Part shown: positions 21,301 through 28,934 of the stretch, piece after piece | Layout of the letters: each line of letters begins with the position of its first letter | How positions within the stretch are numbered: the first letter of the stretch is position 1 | DNA from: JAUWCL01 sp964599375 | Lineage (GTDB): Bacteria > Krumholzibacteriota > Krumholzibacteriia > Krumholzibacteriales > Krumholzibacteriaceae | Direction of reading: 5' to 3' | NCBI GenBank assembly: GCA_964599375.1 | Contig: CAZREW010000011.1 | Coordinates: 37,122 to 101,121 of the forward strand | Length of the DNA stretch: 64,000 nt | Notes under the pieces: generated by a model | The model's input: only the letters and a program-made list of their open reading frames with translations | Database searches by the model: none | Told to the model about the DNA's origin: nothing | Position numbers and translations under genes: made by a program

Positions 21301-22025
21301 AGAACGGAGACGTCTACCCTAACATGACCGAATCGTGCCTCGTGACCCCCGCCCTCTGCTTCGGGGAGAACACCACCCTGAGCTTCTGGCACAGGATGGA
21401 GGCTGAAGCCTCCTCCGCCTACCCGTACTGGGCGAACGACGCCGCTGTCGTGGAGATCTCGGCCGACGGAGGCGCGACGTGGCAGATCATCACACCGCTT
21501 GGCAACTATCCCTGCAGGGCTGCGTCTACGAACACGATATTCCTCCCTGCGTACGCGCGATGCTACTCGGGGACGATCGGCTGGAAACAGGAGATATTCG
21601 ACCTCTCCGCCTTTCACGGGCCGGCCCTCATCAGGTTCCACTTTGCCAGCGACGAGCAGTACGGGTTCGAGGGGTGGCTGATCGACGACATCTCCGTAAC
21701 GACCGACCGCGTGACCGGCACTGATGACCCAGTCCCCGGCGTCCCGGCGGCCACCGGCCTCCTGCCCGCCTGGCCCAACCCCTTCAACCCGGCTACGAAC
21801 ATCCCGTTCGAGCTCTCCGCCGGCGGACATGTCGGCCTGGCGGTCTATGACGTTTCGGGGAGAATGATAAGGACGCTCTGTGACGGGATATTCGAGGCCG
21901 GTATCCATACCGTGGCCTGGGACGGCAGGGATGACTCGGGCAGGCAGGTCTCGAGCGGCGTATATTTCTGCCGGCTCAGGACCGGCGTCTATACCGCATC
22001 ATCACGCCTCGTGCTGCTAAGATGA
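18372..22025 (+). CDS. Gingipain-like C25 cysteine protease with C-terminal sorting domain
   Basis: A large secreted protein (1217 residues) with signal peptide MKARFFASLLALLILASA. Residues about 90-190 resemble the gingipain propeptide. The C25 peptidase core covers about 215-590: the catalytic His lies in VNHLGHANLHS (near 455) and the catalytic Cys in CYSQGCYPASF (near 495). Further on are immunoglobulin-like repeats ('DGDGLIESGETVKIDL', about 690-930) and a jelly-roll-like region with an AVVEISADGGATW strand. The end (about 1135-1217) starts PNPFNPATNIPFEL and finishes in SSGVYFCRL, a FlgD-like/type 9 sorting domain. The function is extracellular protein degradation. An earlier ATG at 18333 would place 13 polar residues before the signal peptide. 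Confidence 0.9.
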   Translation: MKARFFASLLALLILASAARPETITRDLSFRSPRIVVSGGEAVLSIDGCRTIARAGAPMVPVYAAVFVLPPGEEIVSVTVTPLATEILPMPAPATPMPDQVSTGRAWSGVKGRDPSIYGVSAHWPPSPGELSTVQRKGGIALAYVNIYPLRPSGSGDTAIFTPQVSVTIETSRALSADKGSAERMAGRSATGLSALVENPAGLDAYGPDRDTVPGSYLSASPVPYVIITSTGLAGPFGQLASFRERHGLRVKIVTTEWIDSNYAGADLQERIRAFIRYAWQEWQTEYVLLGGDDSVIPHRGMYVKAGTEVETDIPSDLYYSCLDGNWNNDGDIYFGEPGEEDLFPEVSVGRLPVDSASQIDAFVGKLILYTETPPAGAGVTALMAGELLWSIDGVDTWGGDCKDEIVTGSDDFGFSTAGIQADFTVTTLYDRDLGSWGLSALVPLLNSGVNLVNHLGHANLHSVMRLPIYDLWRLDNVSAGRMPFVCYSQGCYPASFDNRDDAGAYYAEDCVGEQLVTAPEGAVAFVGNTRLGWSAPGSTCGVSQFFDRQFFDALFGEGITAIGRALDDSRVDNIPFLSYAAVRYVMYEMCLLGDPAMEVWTREPSALTVTCTDSLEAGEDYFEVNVSGVDGPVKSARVSLMSGDPEIYYTELTGSDGSARLFVKTAGAAELELAVQASGYFTYNALLPVVEPAHPSLEIGWLAIDDSGAYGSGDGDGLIESGETVKIDLIISNNGNVTAENTFIRLDTGDDFLIPIVNIRSLGHMPPKTSMIMPAAFTVDVSESAPDGHLSSFDIEIESELGRRISRHTVALNAPGLVLDAFSLSDSPDGNGNGCLEAWEHLIVEAGWTNNGSVDIVSPVVTVSCPEDGWCRTVKARMTLDDIPIGASVVLPHALEIFVRESTPPFSPIEVMLTFRAVNIPSRTETLRVATCGYELSDPAEGLSACRHYSVTGYDGWTLTADDFVTPPGSWRCGGKNGDVYPNMTESCLVTPALCFGENTTLSFWHRMEAEASSAYPYWANDAAVVEISADGGATWQIITPLGNYPCRAASTNTIFLPAYARCYSGTIGWKQEIFDLSAFHGPALIRFHFASDEQYGFEGWLIDDISVTTDRVTGTDDPVPGVPAATGLLPAWPNPFNPATNIPFELSAGGHVGLAVYDVSGRMIRTLCDGIFEAGIHTVAWDGRDDSGRQVSSGVYFCRLRTGVYTASSRLVLLR

Positions 22026-22030
22026 CCGTA

Positions 22031-22630
22031 TCACGGCTGATCGAGGATAGATACATTCCCCGACCTTATATCATATAGCGCCGCCACGACGAGGAGAGAG
22101 CCGTCATCGGCGAGCTTTTTCAGGATCGGTTCCGAGGCGCACAGCTTCCTGGCGATAATCAGCGCATTTTCCTTCACCACAGCCAGGACCCGCTCATCGC
22201 CATCCGCTTCCCCGGTGAAGCTGTCTTCCGAAGCCTCTATTGCCCCGCGCAGTTCGCGTAGGACCGAGCCGATGTGCCCCTCCTCCCCGGTTCCCGAGAC
22301 GGCGGCTGTCACGGCGCCGCAGTCCGTGTGACCGAGCACGAGGAGCAGAGGCGTCCCGAGGTGGCCGGCGGCGTACTCTATCGACCCGAGGACCTGGTCT
22401 CCGGCAACGCCGCCGGCAACACGCACTGTGAACAGGTCGCCGATCCCACAGTCGAATATCGCCTCCGGCGGCACCCTCGAATCCGAGCAGCCGAGGATTA
22501 TCGCGAATGGCTCCTGCCCGCGCGCGGTCTCGGCCCTTCTCTGCGCGTGACGGTCCGCCCCCACGCACTCTCCCGCCATGAATCTCCTGTTCCCCTCCAG
22601 AAGTCTTTCGAGCGCCTGCCTGCCGTTCAT
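22031..22630 (-). CDS. Beta-class carbonic anhydrase
   Basis: 199 residues. The zinc ligands Cys48, His101 and Cys104 lie in GCSDSR and GHTDCGAV, with the Asp50-Arg52 dyad in place. The protein interconverts CO2 and bicarbonate in the cytoplasm. ATG 22630 overlaps the stop of the permease gene as ATGA, which points to translational coupling and decides the start over an upstream in-frame one at 22696. The gene ends 5 bases from the convergent protease stop. Confidence 0.93.
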   Translation of the reverse strand: MNGRQALERLLEGNRRFMAGECVGADRHAQRRAETARGQEPFAIILGCSDSRVPPEAIFDCGIGDLFTVRVAGGVAGDQVLGSIEYAAGHLGTPLLLVLGHTDCGAVTAAVSGTGEEGHIGSVLRELRGAIEASEDSFTGEADGDERVLAVVKENALIIARKLCASEPILKKLADDGSLLVVAALYDIRSGNVSILDQP

Positions 22631-24462
22631 TGCCTTCTTCTCTTTCCGAGCAGTATGAGGTCCCTGAGGTCCTCTATGCCCTTCGCTTTCATCCATTTTT
22701 CCTCAAAGCGTGGATCCTGGACGATCTGCGCCAGTCCCGCCAGCGCCCGCAGGTGGAAGTTCCTCTCGTCAGCCGAGCCCGCCAGGACGAATATCGCCCG
22801 GATGTTCGGCGCCGATTCCGAAAACTCGACTCCTTCCCTGCATCTGGCCAGCATGATCTCGAACCGCCCCTCCCCTCCCACGACGATATGAGGAATAGCC
22901 AGGCAGGGAGTCAGGGCCGTGCTGCTGTCCTTCTCCCGGTCATGGAGAAGTTTCATCATTATCGCTTTCTCTATGCCCAGCCTGCCGGCCATCTCGTCGG
23001 CGACCATCGCGAAGAATTCCGCCGCCTTGAGCGGTCCCGCGACATCCATGACGATCGCTTTCTCTATCAGATAGTCGAAACGGTCCTTCACGATATCATC
23101 TCGCTCGCGGATTATCTCCTTGAGCTCGGATTCGAGAGAGCGGGTCGTCAGTTCCCTGGCCGTTATCCTCTCGATGATGTGAAGAAGGGCGAACTCCCTT
23201 TCAGACCTTATCCTTCCATAGACCCAGTAGATGATGAACCCGCAGAGAAGGGCTGCTGCGGCGGTCATAAGGGCCGCCCGGCCCATTTCGACAAGCAGAA
23301 AAACAGAGCCTCCGATCCCCGCTATCTGGACCCAGGGATACAGAGGCGCTCTGAAGACGGGTTGGTAGTTCTGGATCCTGCTCTCCCGCAGTATGATGAT
23401 CGAAAGGCATGAGAAGGAATATGTGAGTATCATCACCGCCGAAGCTGCCTTAACGAGCACGTCTAGCCTCAGGAAGAGGAATATCGACATCACGATCCCC
23501 GTCACCAGGATGGAGATGTGCGGGGTCTTGAACCTGTTGTTTATATTCCCGAGCAACCCGGGGAGAAGCCGGTCCCTGCTCAGGGCGAGCGGGTACCTAG
23601 AGGCCGCCATTATCCCCGCGTTGGCTGTCGAGATGAACGCCAGTATCGCCGCGATGCCGAGTATGATCCTCCCCCGGGCCCCCATGAAGACGGCCGCGCC
23701 GTCCGATATCGGAGTTATCGAGCTATTGAGCAGGTTGTCGTCCATCACCCCCGCAGTGACAAAGACCACCGCGATATAGAGAAGGCTGACTACAAGCAGG
23801 GACAATATCATCCCCAGCGGCACGACACGGCCCGGGTCCCTTATCTCTTCTGCTATACTGGCCACCTTTAGCAGCCCGCCGTATGACACGAAAACGAACC
23901 CCGTGGTCGACAGGACCGCGCCGAGCCCATAGGGGCTGAACGGAGCGAGGTTCTCGACCGTGACGGCGGGCGCTCCCCTGATGACGTAGAAGGCGAGCGC
24001 TGCCAGCAGCGCTATGACAAGAGCGACCTGCACCTTTGCCGCTTCCTTTATCCCTGTAAGGTTGAGAATGACGAAGACCGCGCAGAGAACTAACGCGATT
24101 ACGCGGACGTCAAGGTCGATGACATAGGCTGAGAAGGCTGCCATCCCGACCAGGGCGAACGCGCTCTTCAGCGTAAGTGAAAGCCAGGTGACAAGCCCGT
24201 TGACGGACCCCATCGCCGGCCCCATCGTGCGCTTTACGTAGAAATAGTCGCCACCCGCCTTGGGCATCGCCGATACCATCTCTGCCTGGCTCAGCAGCCC
24301 TGTCAGCGCGAAGAGGGCCGCGAGGAAATAGCTCGCTATGACCGCAGGGCCGGCCCTCGCGTGTGCCATCCCGGGAAGGATGAACAGCCCCGAGCTGATC
24401 ATCGCCCCGCTCGCGAGGCAGAAGACTTCAAGGAGTCCCAGTTCTCTCTTGAGTTTCTTCAT
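22627..24462 (-). CDS. APC-family amino-acid permease fused to a PTS EIIA-type domain
   Basis: 611 residues. The first about 420 form an APC permease of about 12 helices, starting with LGLLEVFCLASGAMISSGLFILPG-like sequence, the glycine-rich helix 1 of the family. A cytoplasmic linker (about 425-470) leads to a domain like fructose/mannitol EIIA (type 2, about 470-611), where the phosphorylatable His525 sits in CLAIPHIVV. The permease probably takes up an amino acid or organic cation, and the EIIA part could make transport respond to PTS phosphorylation. I see no PTS EI or HPr in the window. ATG 24462 has AGGGAGAAG upstream and starts 7 bases after the patatin stop. Confidence 0.9.
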   Translation of the reverse strand: MKKLKRELGLLEVFCLASGAMISSGLFILPGMAHARAGPAVIASYFLAALFALTGLLSQAEMVSAMPKAGGDYFYVKRTMGPAMGSVNGLVTWLSLTLKSAFALVGMAAFSAYVIDLDVRVIALVLCAVFVILNLTGIKEAAKVQVALVIALLAALAFYVIRGAPAVTVENLAPFSPYGLGAVLSTTGFVFVSYGGLLKVASIAEEIRDPGRVVPLGMILSLLVVSLLYIAVVFVTAGVMDDNLLNSSITPISDGAAVFMGARGRIILGIAAILAFISTANAGIMAASRYPLALSRDRLLPGLLGNINNRFKTPHISILVTGIVMSIFLFLRLDVLVKAASAVMILTYSFSCLSIIILRESRIQNYQPVFRAPLYPWVQIAGIGGSVFLLVEMGRAALMTAAAALLCGFIIYWVYGRIRSEREFALLHIIERITARELTTRSLESELKEIIRERDDIVKDRFDYLIEKAIVMDVAGPLKAAEFFAMVADEMAGRLGIEKAIMMKLLHDREKDSSTALTPCLAIPHIVVGGEGRFEIMLARCREGVEFSESAPNIRAIFVLAGSADERNFHLRALAGLAQIVQDPRFEEKWMKAKGIEDLRDLILLGKRRRQ

Positions 24463-24469
24463 CTTCTCC

Positions 24470-25396
24470 CTATCCGCGCAGACAGAAATCGAGGATCTCC
24501 TCGCCCGATTCCTCCGCCTTCCTGTACCCGTGATTGAAAATGTCCTCGGCCATGTCGAAATCAAAATCCTGGTACCCGCCCACCTCAGGCCTGATAAGGT
24601 ATACCGGCCCATCGGTGTCGAGCAGCTCCAGAGAGAGTATCTTGGACGAGGTGATCGCCGCCGTGTCGGTCACGACGTCCATTATATTCCGTTTCCTGTG
24701 ATGCTCCTCGATCCGTCTTTCCAGTCTTGCGGCATCGATAAGTCCACGTTTTACGAGCGGGTTCCTGTCGAGGAGCTTCTTGAGCCTGCTTTCCACCTTG
24801 TCCCTCCTTGAAGCGGGCGCGTCTTCGAACGACTTCCTCTCTGTGAAGATAGAGAGGTTGGCGTTTACCCCTATCACCGCGTCCGCGCCAAGCTCGAACG
24901 CGAGGTTGATCGGCACCGGATTGACCAGCGCGCCGTCTACGAGATGGATGCCGTTCATCTCCACGGCCGGGAATACCGCGGGGATACAGGCCGACGCCCT
25001 CAGGGCTTCGGTGACCTTTCCCTTTCTGAAGACATACTCGTTGCCCGTATCGATATCGGTTGCGACGCACGCGAAGGGTATCTTCAGCTCCTCTATCGTC
25101 CTCTCCCCGAACATCTCCCGCAGGAACTCATCTATCTTCCTCCATTCGAGGAAGCTCCTCCCCTTGAGCGACGGCCTTAGAAACCTCAGGATGTCGATCC
25201 ACTTGATTTCGAGGGCCAAGTCCCTGAGGTATTCCGGTGTGTAGCCATATGCGATCGCGGCACCCATTATCGATCCGATCGATGTGCCGGAAACGCAGCT
25301 TATCTCGATGTCGTGTTCCTTGAGCCAGAGCATGACGCCTACCTGGCTCAGTCCTCTGGCTCCTCCCGAACCGAGCGCCAGTCCTATCTTCTTCAC
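24470..25396 (-). CDS. Cytoplasmic patatin-like phospholipase (RssA/NTE type)
   Basis: 308 residues. The oxyanion loop GSGGARG is at 9-15, the nucleophile is Ser39 in GTSIG, and the catalytic Asp154 is in DGA. It lacks a signal peptide and barrel, unlike the patatin at 7433. The likely role is phospholipid or lysophospholipid hydrolysis at the inner membrane. It starts with GTG two bases after the rhomboid stop, with GAGG upstream, inside an operon of rhomboid, patatin, permease and carbonic anhydrase. Confidence 0.92.
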   Translation of the reverse strand: MKKIGLALGSGGARGLSQVGVMLWLKEHDIEISCVSGTSIGSIMGAAIAYGYTPEYLRDLALEIKWIDILRFLRPSLKGRSFLEWRKIDEFLREMFGERTIEELKIPFACVATDIDTGNEYVFRKGKVTEALRASACIPAVFPAVEMNGIHLVDGALVNPVPINLAFELGADAVIGVNANLSIFTERKSFEDAPASRRDKVESRLKKLLDRNPLVKRGLIDAARLERRIEEHHRKRNIMDVVTDTAAITSSKILSLELLDTDGPVYLIRPEVGGYQDFDFDMAEDIFNHGYRKAEESGEEILDFCLRG

Positions 25397-25398
25397 CG

Positions 25399-26079
25399 TC
25401 AGCCTCGCCTCCTTCTGCCCGCTAGGTCGGGCCTCCTGGCAAGGAGGTAGATGTATGCCGCCGCCGGTATCACGAGCGCCAGCACCAGCCAGAGCCTCGC
25501 GCGCAGCAGATCGGGCTCCAGCATCGTCGAGATCAGAACGCCGGCGATGGCTCCGCCGAGATGCGCATCGTGGCCGAGGTTTCCCAGCCCCGTCCTGATC
25601 CCGTAGATGGAGACGATCACGAAACCGATCCCGAACAGCCAGGAAGGGATCGCTATCGGCAGGAAGAGGAACATTATCGAGCCATGCGGATACATCAGTA
25701 TGCTCGCGAAGATGACGCCGCTCACCGCGCCGGACGCCCCCAGCGCCCTGTACTCCGGCTCATTTCGGTGGATCTGCAGGGCGAGAAGGTTGCCGGCCAG
25801 AAGGCTACCGAAATATATCAGCACGAAATCGACTATCCCGACGACCCTGCCCACGCCCTGGCTGAACGAGTACAGGGCGAACATGTTGAACACGAGATGC
25901 GCGACGTTTGCGTGGAGAAATCCCGAAGTCAGCAGCCTGTAGTATTCTTTCCTTCCAAGTATGCTCCCCTCGTGAAAGAGGTATTTCTCGATAAAGAGCC
26001 TGCTGTTGAAGCCGCGCAGCGAGAAGATCGCGTTCGCGACGATCAGCACGACTGTGAATGCCTCTACCGCTTCGTTCAT
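25399..26079 (-). CDS. Rhomboid-family intramembrane serine protease
   Basis: 226 residues with about six helices. The catalytic Ser116 is in GASGAVSG and His173 in HDAHLGGAIAG, and the HANVAHLVFNM stretch of helix 2 is typical. It cleaves membrane proteins within the bilayer. The C-terminus is arginine-rich. It is the first gene of a four-gene operon ending with carbonic anhydrase. The ribosome site GGAGCGC lies just before the ATG. Confidence 0.94.
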   Translation of the reverse strand: MNEAVEAFTVVLIVANAIFSLRGFNSRLFIEKYLFHEGSILGRKEYYRLLTSGFLHANVAHLVFNMFALYSFSQGVGRVVGIVDFVLIYFGSLLAGNLLALQIHRNEPEYRALGASGAVSGVIFASILMYPHGSIMFLFLPIAIPSWLFGIGFVIVSIYGIRTGLGNLGHDAHLGGAIAGVLISTMLEPDLLRARLWLVLALVIPAAAYIYLLARRPDLAGRRRRG

Positions 26080-26113
26080 GCGCTCCGGCCCGCCTTCCTG
26101 TAGGTGCCCCGAT

Positions 26114-27256
26114 CTACTCTACGATCCGTGTCCTTCCGTCCTCGACGATCTGCTTGGCGCCCGAGCCGTCAGTCATGTACAGCCTCGCCTCGAACCTGTC
26201 CCTGGTGGCCTCGAGCACGGGCGGCCACTGGTGACCGAAGATATCCCTGCGGCCCAGACCCAGGGCGCCGAGATCGGCAGTATATTCACCGTGCCTCAGC
26301 ATCCACGTCTGTTCGGCGTAGTACAGATCGCGAAGAGCGTCCCACGCCTCCTCATCGGGGCCGGGCTCGAACAGCATCCCCCCGTATGCCCTGGCAGCGT
26401 TCGTAAACAGGACGTATCCCCACATCTCCGGGTAGTGCATGTTGATGATTCCCTGCGGCGACCATGTCCAGTTACTTTCGGCGAACGGTTTACCAGTCTC
26501 CGGGTCGGTAGCCTTGACGTAGCGCCCCCCCTCGACGACGGCCTTCCATTCGACGCGTGAAAAATTGATCCTCCATATGTCTCCCTCCGAGGGGGGCGCG
26601 GCACAGTTGGCGCATTCGGCCAGGACCTTCCATGGTATCGCGAGCTCGACCTCCCAGCCGGTATCCCTGTCAGACGGGTCGTTGAGCGTGCCTTCGACAC
26701 TCACCGCCTTTTTCAGGCCGTCGATATCCCAGTAATGGACCGCGGGGCCGCCGTCACGATAAGGCTTGACCAGGAAAAGATCGAAGACGGTCCCGAGGGC
26801 GTTGATCTCGAGCTCGTAATATTCGTGGGTATCGCCGTCCGGATCGATGAACACCTCGAAATCGTCGTCCTGCCAGATCACGGCGTCGTGCTCGGTGAGA
26901 GTCGCCCAGACATCAGGCTCCTCGAGCCTGGCCGCCACGAAGAAATAGGTGTCGTCCCACGCCATCCTGACCTGTGTTCGCAGCGGGGGATATTCCACGC
27001 TCCCCGAGATATCGACGAAGTCATCGCTCCAGACCGCGCCTTTCCACTCCTCCTCGTTTATCCGGCCGTCGATGACCGGCTCGCCGCGGAGCCTCTGGCA
27101 GTGATACACCTTGCGAGTGATACCCTCGGCGGGCCGGGGGAATTCTTCGCTGGAAATGGCCTCCTGCCTGTCGCCTTCATCTCCCGCTTTCTCGCATGAG
27201 ACAGCCAGCGCCACCGAAAGCGCCAGAGCCACCAAAAGGATCCTGCTGATCGCCAC
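26114..27256 (-). CDS. Lipoprotein with CBM9-like carbohydrate-binding domain
   Basis: A lipoprotein signal with lipobox ALAVSC leads to a CBM9-like domain (about 55-260): 'PVIDGRINEEEWKGAVW', RMAWDDTYFFVAARLEEPDV and DDFEVFIDPDGD are its standard phrases. The last 110 residues are a region unlike known families. This architecture is common in secreted proteins that bind sugars or organise glycans. A strong AGGAGGA lies just before a GTG at 27254-27256, which I take as the start; a TTG at 27277 overlaps the previous stop but has no such site. It is the third gene of a YitT/PNPOx/CBM9 operon. Confidence 0.82.
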   Translation of the reverse strand: MAISRILLVALALSVALAVSCEKAGDEGDRQEAISSEEFPRPAEGITRKVYHCQRLRGEPVIDGRINEEEWKGAVWSDDFVDISGSVEYPPLRTQVRMAWDDTYFFVAARLEEPDVWATLTEHDAVIWQDDDFEVFIDPDGDTHEYYELEINALGTVFDLFLVKPYRDGGPAVHYWDIDGLKKAVSVEGTLNDPSDRDTGWEVELAIPWKVLAECANCAAPPSEGDIWRINFSRVEWKAVVEGGRYVKATDPETGKPFAESNWTWSPQGIINMHYPEMWGYVLFTNAARAYGGMLFEPGPDEEAWDALRDLYYAEQTWMLRHGEYTADLGALGLGRRDIFGHQWPPVLEATRDRFEARLYMTDGSGAKQIVEDGRTRIVE

Positions 27257-27273
27257 CTGTTCCTCCTGTATCT

Positions 27274-27756
27274 TCAAAGCCCCTGTTTGCCTGTCATCTC
27301 CTCGACCTGCATCTTCAGCACGCCGACCTTTTCATACGCCGCGTCGTCTGGAAGCGTGCGTTCCCTTATCGGGCCCGGTTCCTTCTCCTGGTGGTCGAGG
27401 AGCACCTGGAGGCCGTGCTTTTTCTCATCTATGTCGCGGACGACTTCTATACTGCCGCTCATCACGACACAGCGGTACGCGTGGTCGCATTCGCCTTCCT
27501 TGTAACCGTGGTCCACCACCACGGTCGCACAGGCCCTCCCGTTGGAGCCGATGTAATCCATCTTCCTGCCCTCGAGCGCACAGTGAAAGTACAGAGCCTC
27601 CCTGCCGGCGTCCCATCCGTGGTTCATAGTGACGACGTAAGGCTCCCCGTCCAAGCAGAGCGCGACGGCGGCGAACCTGCCGGAAGCGACTATCGCCCGC
27701 ATCTGCTCCGGGTCCGTTATCTCTTTTTCCCTGCGCCTGAGATGGAAACGCTTCAT
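27274..27756 (-). CDS. Pyridoxamine 5'-phosphate oxidase-like flavin split-barrel protein
   Basis: 160 residues of the NimA/PNPOx-like kind: MRRREKEI-type start with 'EITDPEQM', then VALCLDGEPYVVTMNHGWD and ALYFHCALEGRKMDYI, typical of this fold. Members bind FMN, F420 or haem and often reduce nitro compounds; the substrate is unknown here. The start overlaps the YitT stop as ATGA. Confidence 0.87.
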   Translation of the reverse strand: MKRFHLRRREKEITDPEQMRAIVASGRFAAVALCLDGEPYVVTMNHGWDAGREALYFHCALEGRKMDYIGSNGRACATVVVDHGYKEGECDHAYRCVVMSGSIEVVRDIDEKKHGLQVLLDHQEKEPGPIRERTLPDDAAYEKVGVLKMQVEEMTGKQGL

Positions 27757-28745
27757 AAGCCCTTCTTTCCTTCCGGCTCCGGCCGTTTCTTTTTCTTCAT
27801 CGTCAGCCTGTCGAGGTCAACCTCTCCCCTGGGCATGAATCCCTCCCCCAGCACCTCATGGACCCGGCTGATTATCATGAACGCGTCGGGGTCTATCTCC
27901 CTGACCCTCTCGACGAGTGTGAATATCTCCCGGCGGCTGACCACGGTGAATATGATGTCCCTTTCGACCCCCCTGTACAGCCCCTTGCCGTGAAAAGCCG
28001 TCGCCCCCCTGCCGAGGCCGTGGGTGATCTCTCTGGCTATCTCTTCGTGCCTGTCGGAGATGATGTATGCCGACTTGGCGTAGTCGAACCCGAATATTAT
28101 GATGTCTATCAACTGCGATGAGACCAGCAGGAGAAGAAACGAGTACAGCATGAGGACCACCACCGGGGTCCCCGGTGAGAGGCCCTTCACATGGATCGCC
28201 AGGCCCGCGAGGCATATGACGAAGAAGTCGGTGACTATGATCGTCATCCCAGGTTTGAACTTCCAGCGTTTCCTGGCTATGGCGGCGACGATGTCGCTGC
28301 CCGCGGTGGTGCCCTTGAACTTGAAGATGATCCCGAGGCCCACTCCGAGGAAAACAGCACCGATGAGGACGAGGAAGAAGAAATCGTTCGCGAGAAGATA
28401 TCTCACGGCTTCGCTGTCCTGCAGGCGGATCGAACCGACTATATCGCCCCTGAAGAAATCGACGAAGAACGCGTTGACCGTGAATCCCCAGAACGTCCTG
28501 AATCCGAAGGACTTGCCCAGCTCTACGATTCCCCAGATGAACAGTGGTATATTGAGGACCCACATGAGGACACCGACCGGTATCGTGTCACCCGTCATGT
28601 AGTACACCGCCATCGACAGGCCGGTCACGCCTCCCGGCACGACCTTTGCGTCGACGAGGAAGACTCCGACCCCCAGGGACATGATGACCGCCCCGATGGT
28701 GATGAACATGTATTCGACGAACGTCTTCCTGAACGATCCTTTCAT
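27753..28745 (-). CDS. YitT-family membrane protein (DUF161/DUF2179)
   Basis: 330 residues. About five to six hydrophobic helices cover residues 10-215, with VVPGGVTGLSMAVYYMTG typical of YitT proteins, and a cytoplasmic DUF2179 domain is at about 240-300 (AKSAYIISDRHEEIAREITH and FTVVSRREIFTLVERVREID). The function is unknown; a transport role is often assumed. GGGAGAGAAC is upstream of the ATG. It heads the operon with the PNPOx and CBM9 genes. Confidence 0.9.
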   Translation of the reverse strand: MKGSFRKTFVEYMFITIGAVIMSLGVGVFLVDAKVVPGGVTGLSMAVYYMTGDTIPVGVLMWVLNIPLFIWGIVELGKSFGFRTFWGFTVNAFFVDFFRGDIVGSIRLQDSEAVRYLLANDFFFLVLIGAVFLGVGLGIIFKFKGTTAGSDIVAAIARKRWKFKPGMTIIVTDFFVICLAGLAIHVKGLSPGTPVVVLMLYSFLLLLVSSQLIDIIIFGFDYAKSAYIISDRHEEIAREITHGLGRGATAFHGKGLYRGVERDIIFTVVSRREIFTLVERVREIDPDAFMIISRVHEVLGEGFMPRGEVDLDRLTMKKKKRPEPEGKKGL

Positions 28746-28934
28746 GTTCTCTCCCGAAGAATTCCGAAGGATGAGCGTAATCTCTCCAGCCCCATTCTAA
28801 ATGCCTTATGCGGGCGGCATCAAGACTCTTTTCGCCCACTTGACGGGCAGGGCCCTCATTGATTATCCTGCAGTGACGCTGAACGACGCCGCCGTCCGCG
28901 ACGGCCCGGACTGATTTACGATGGAGAATATCAC

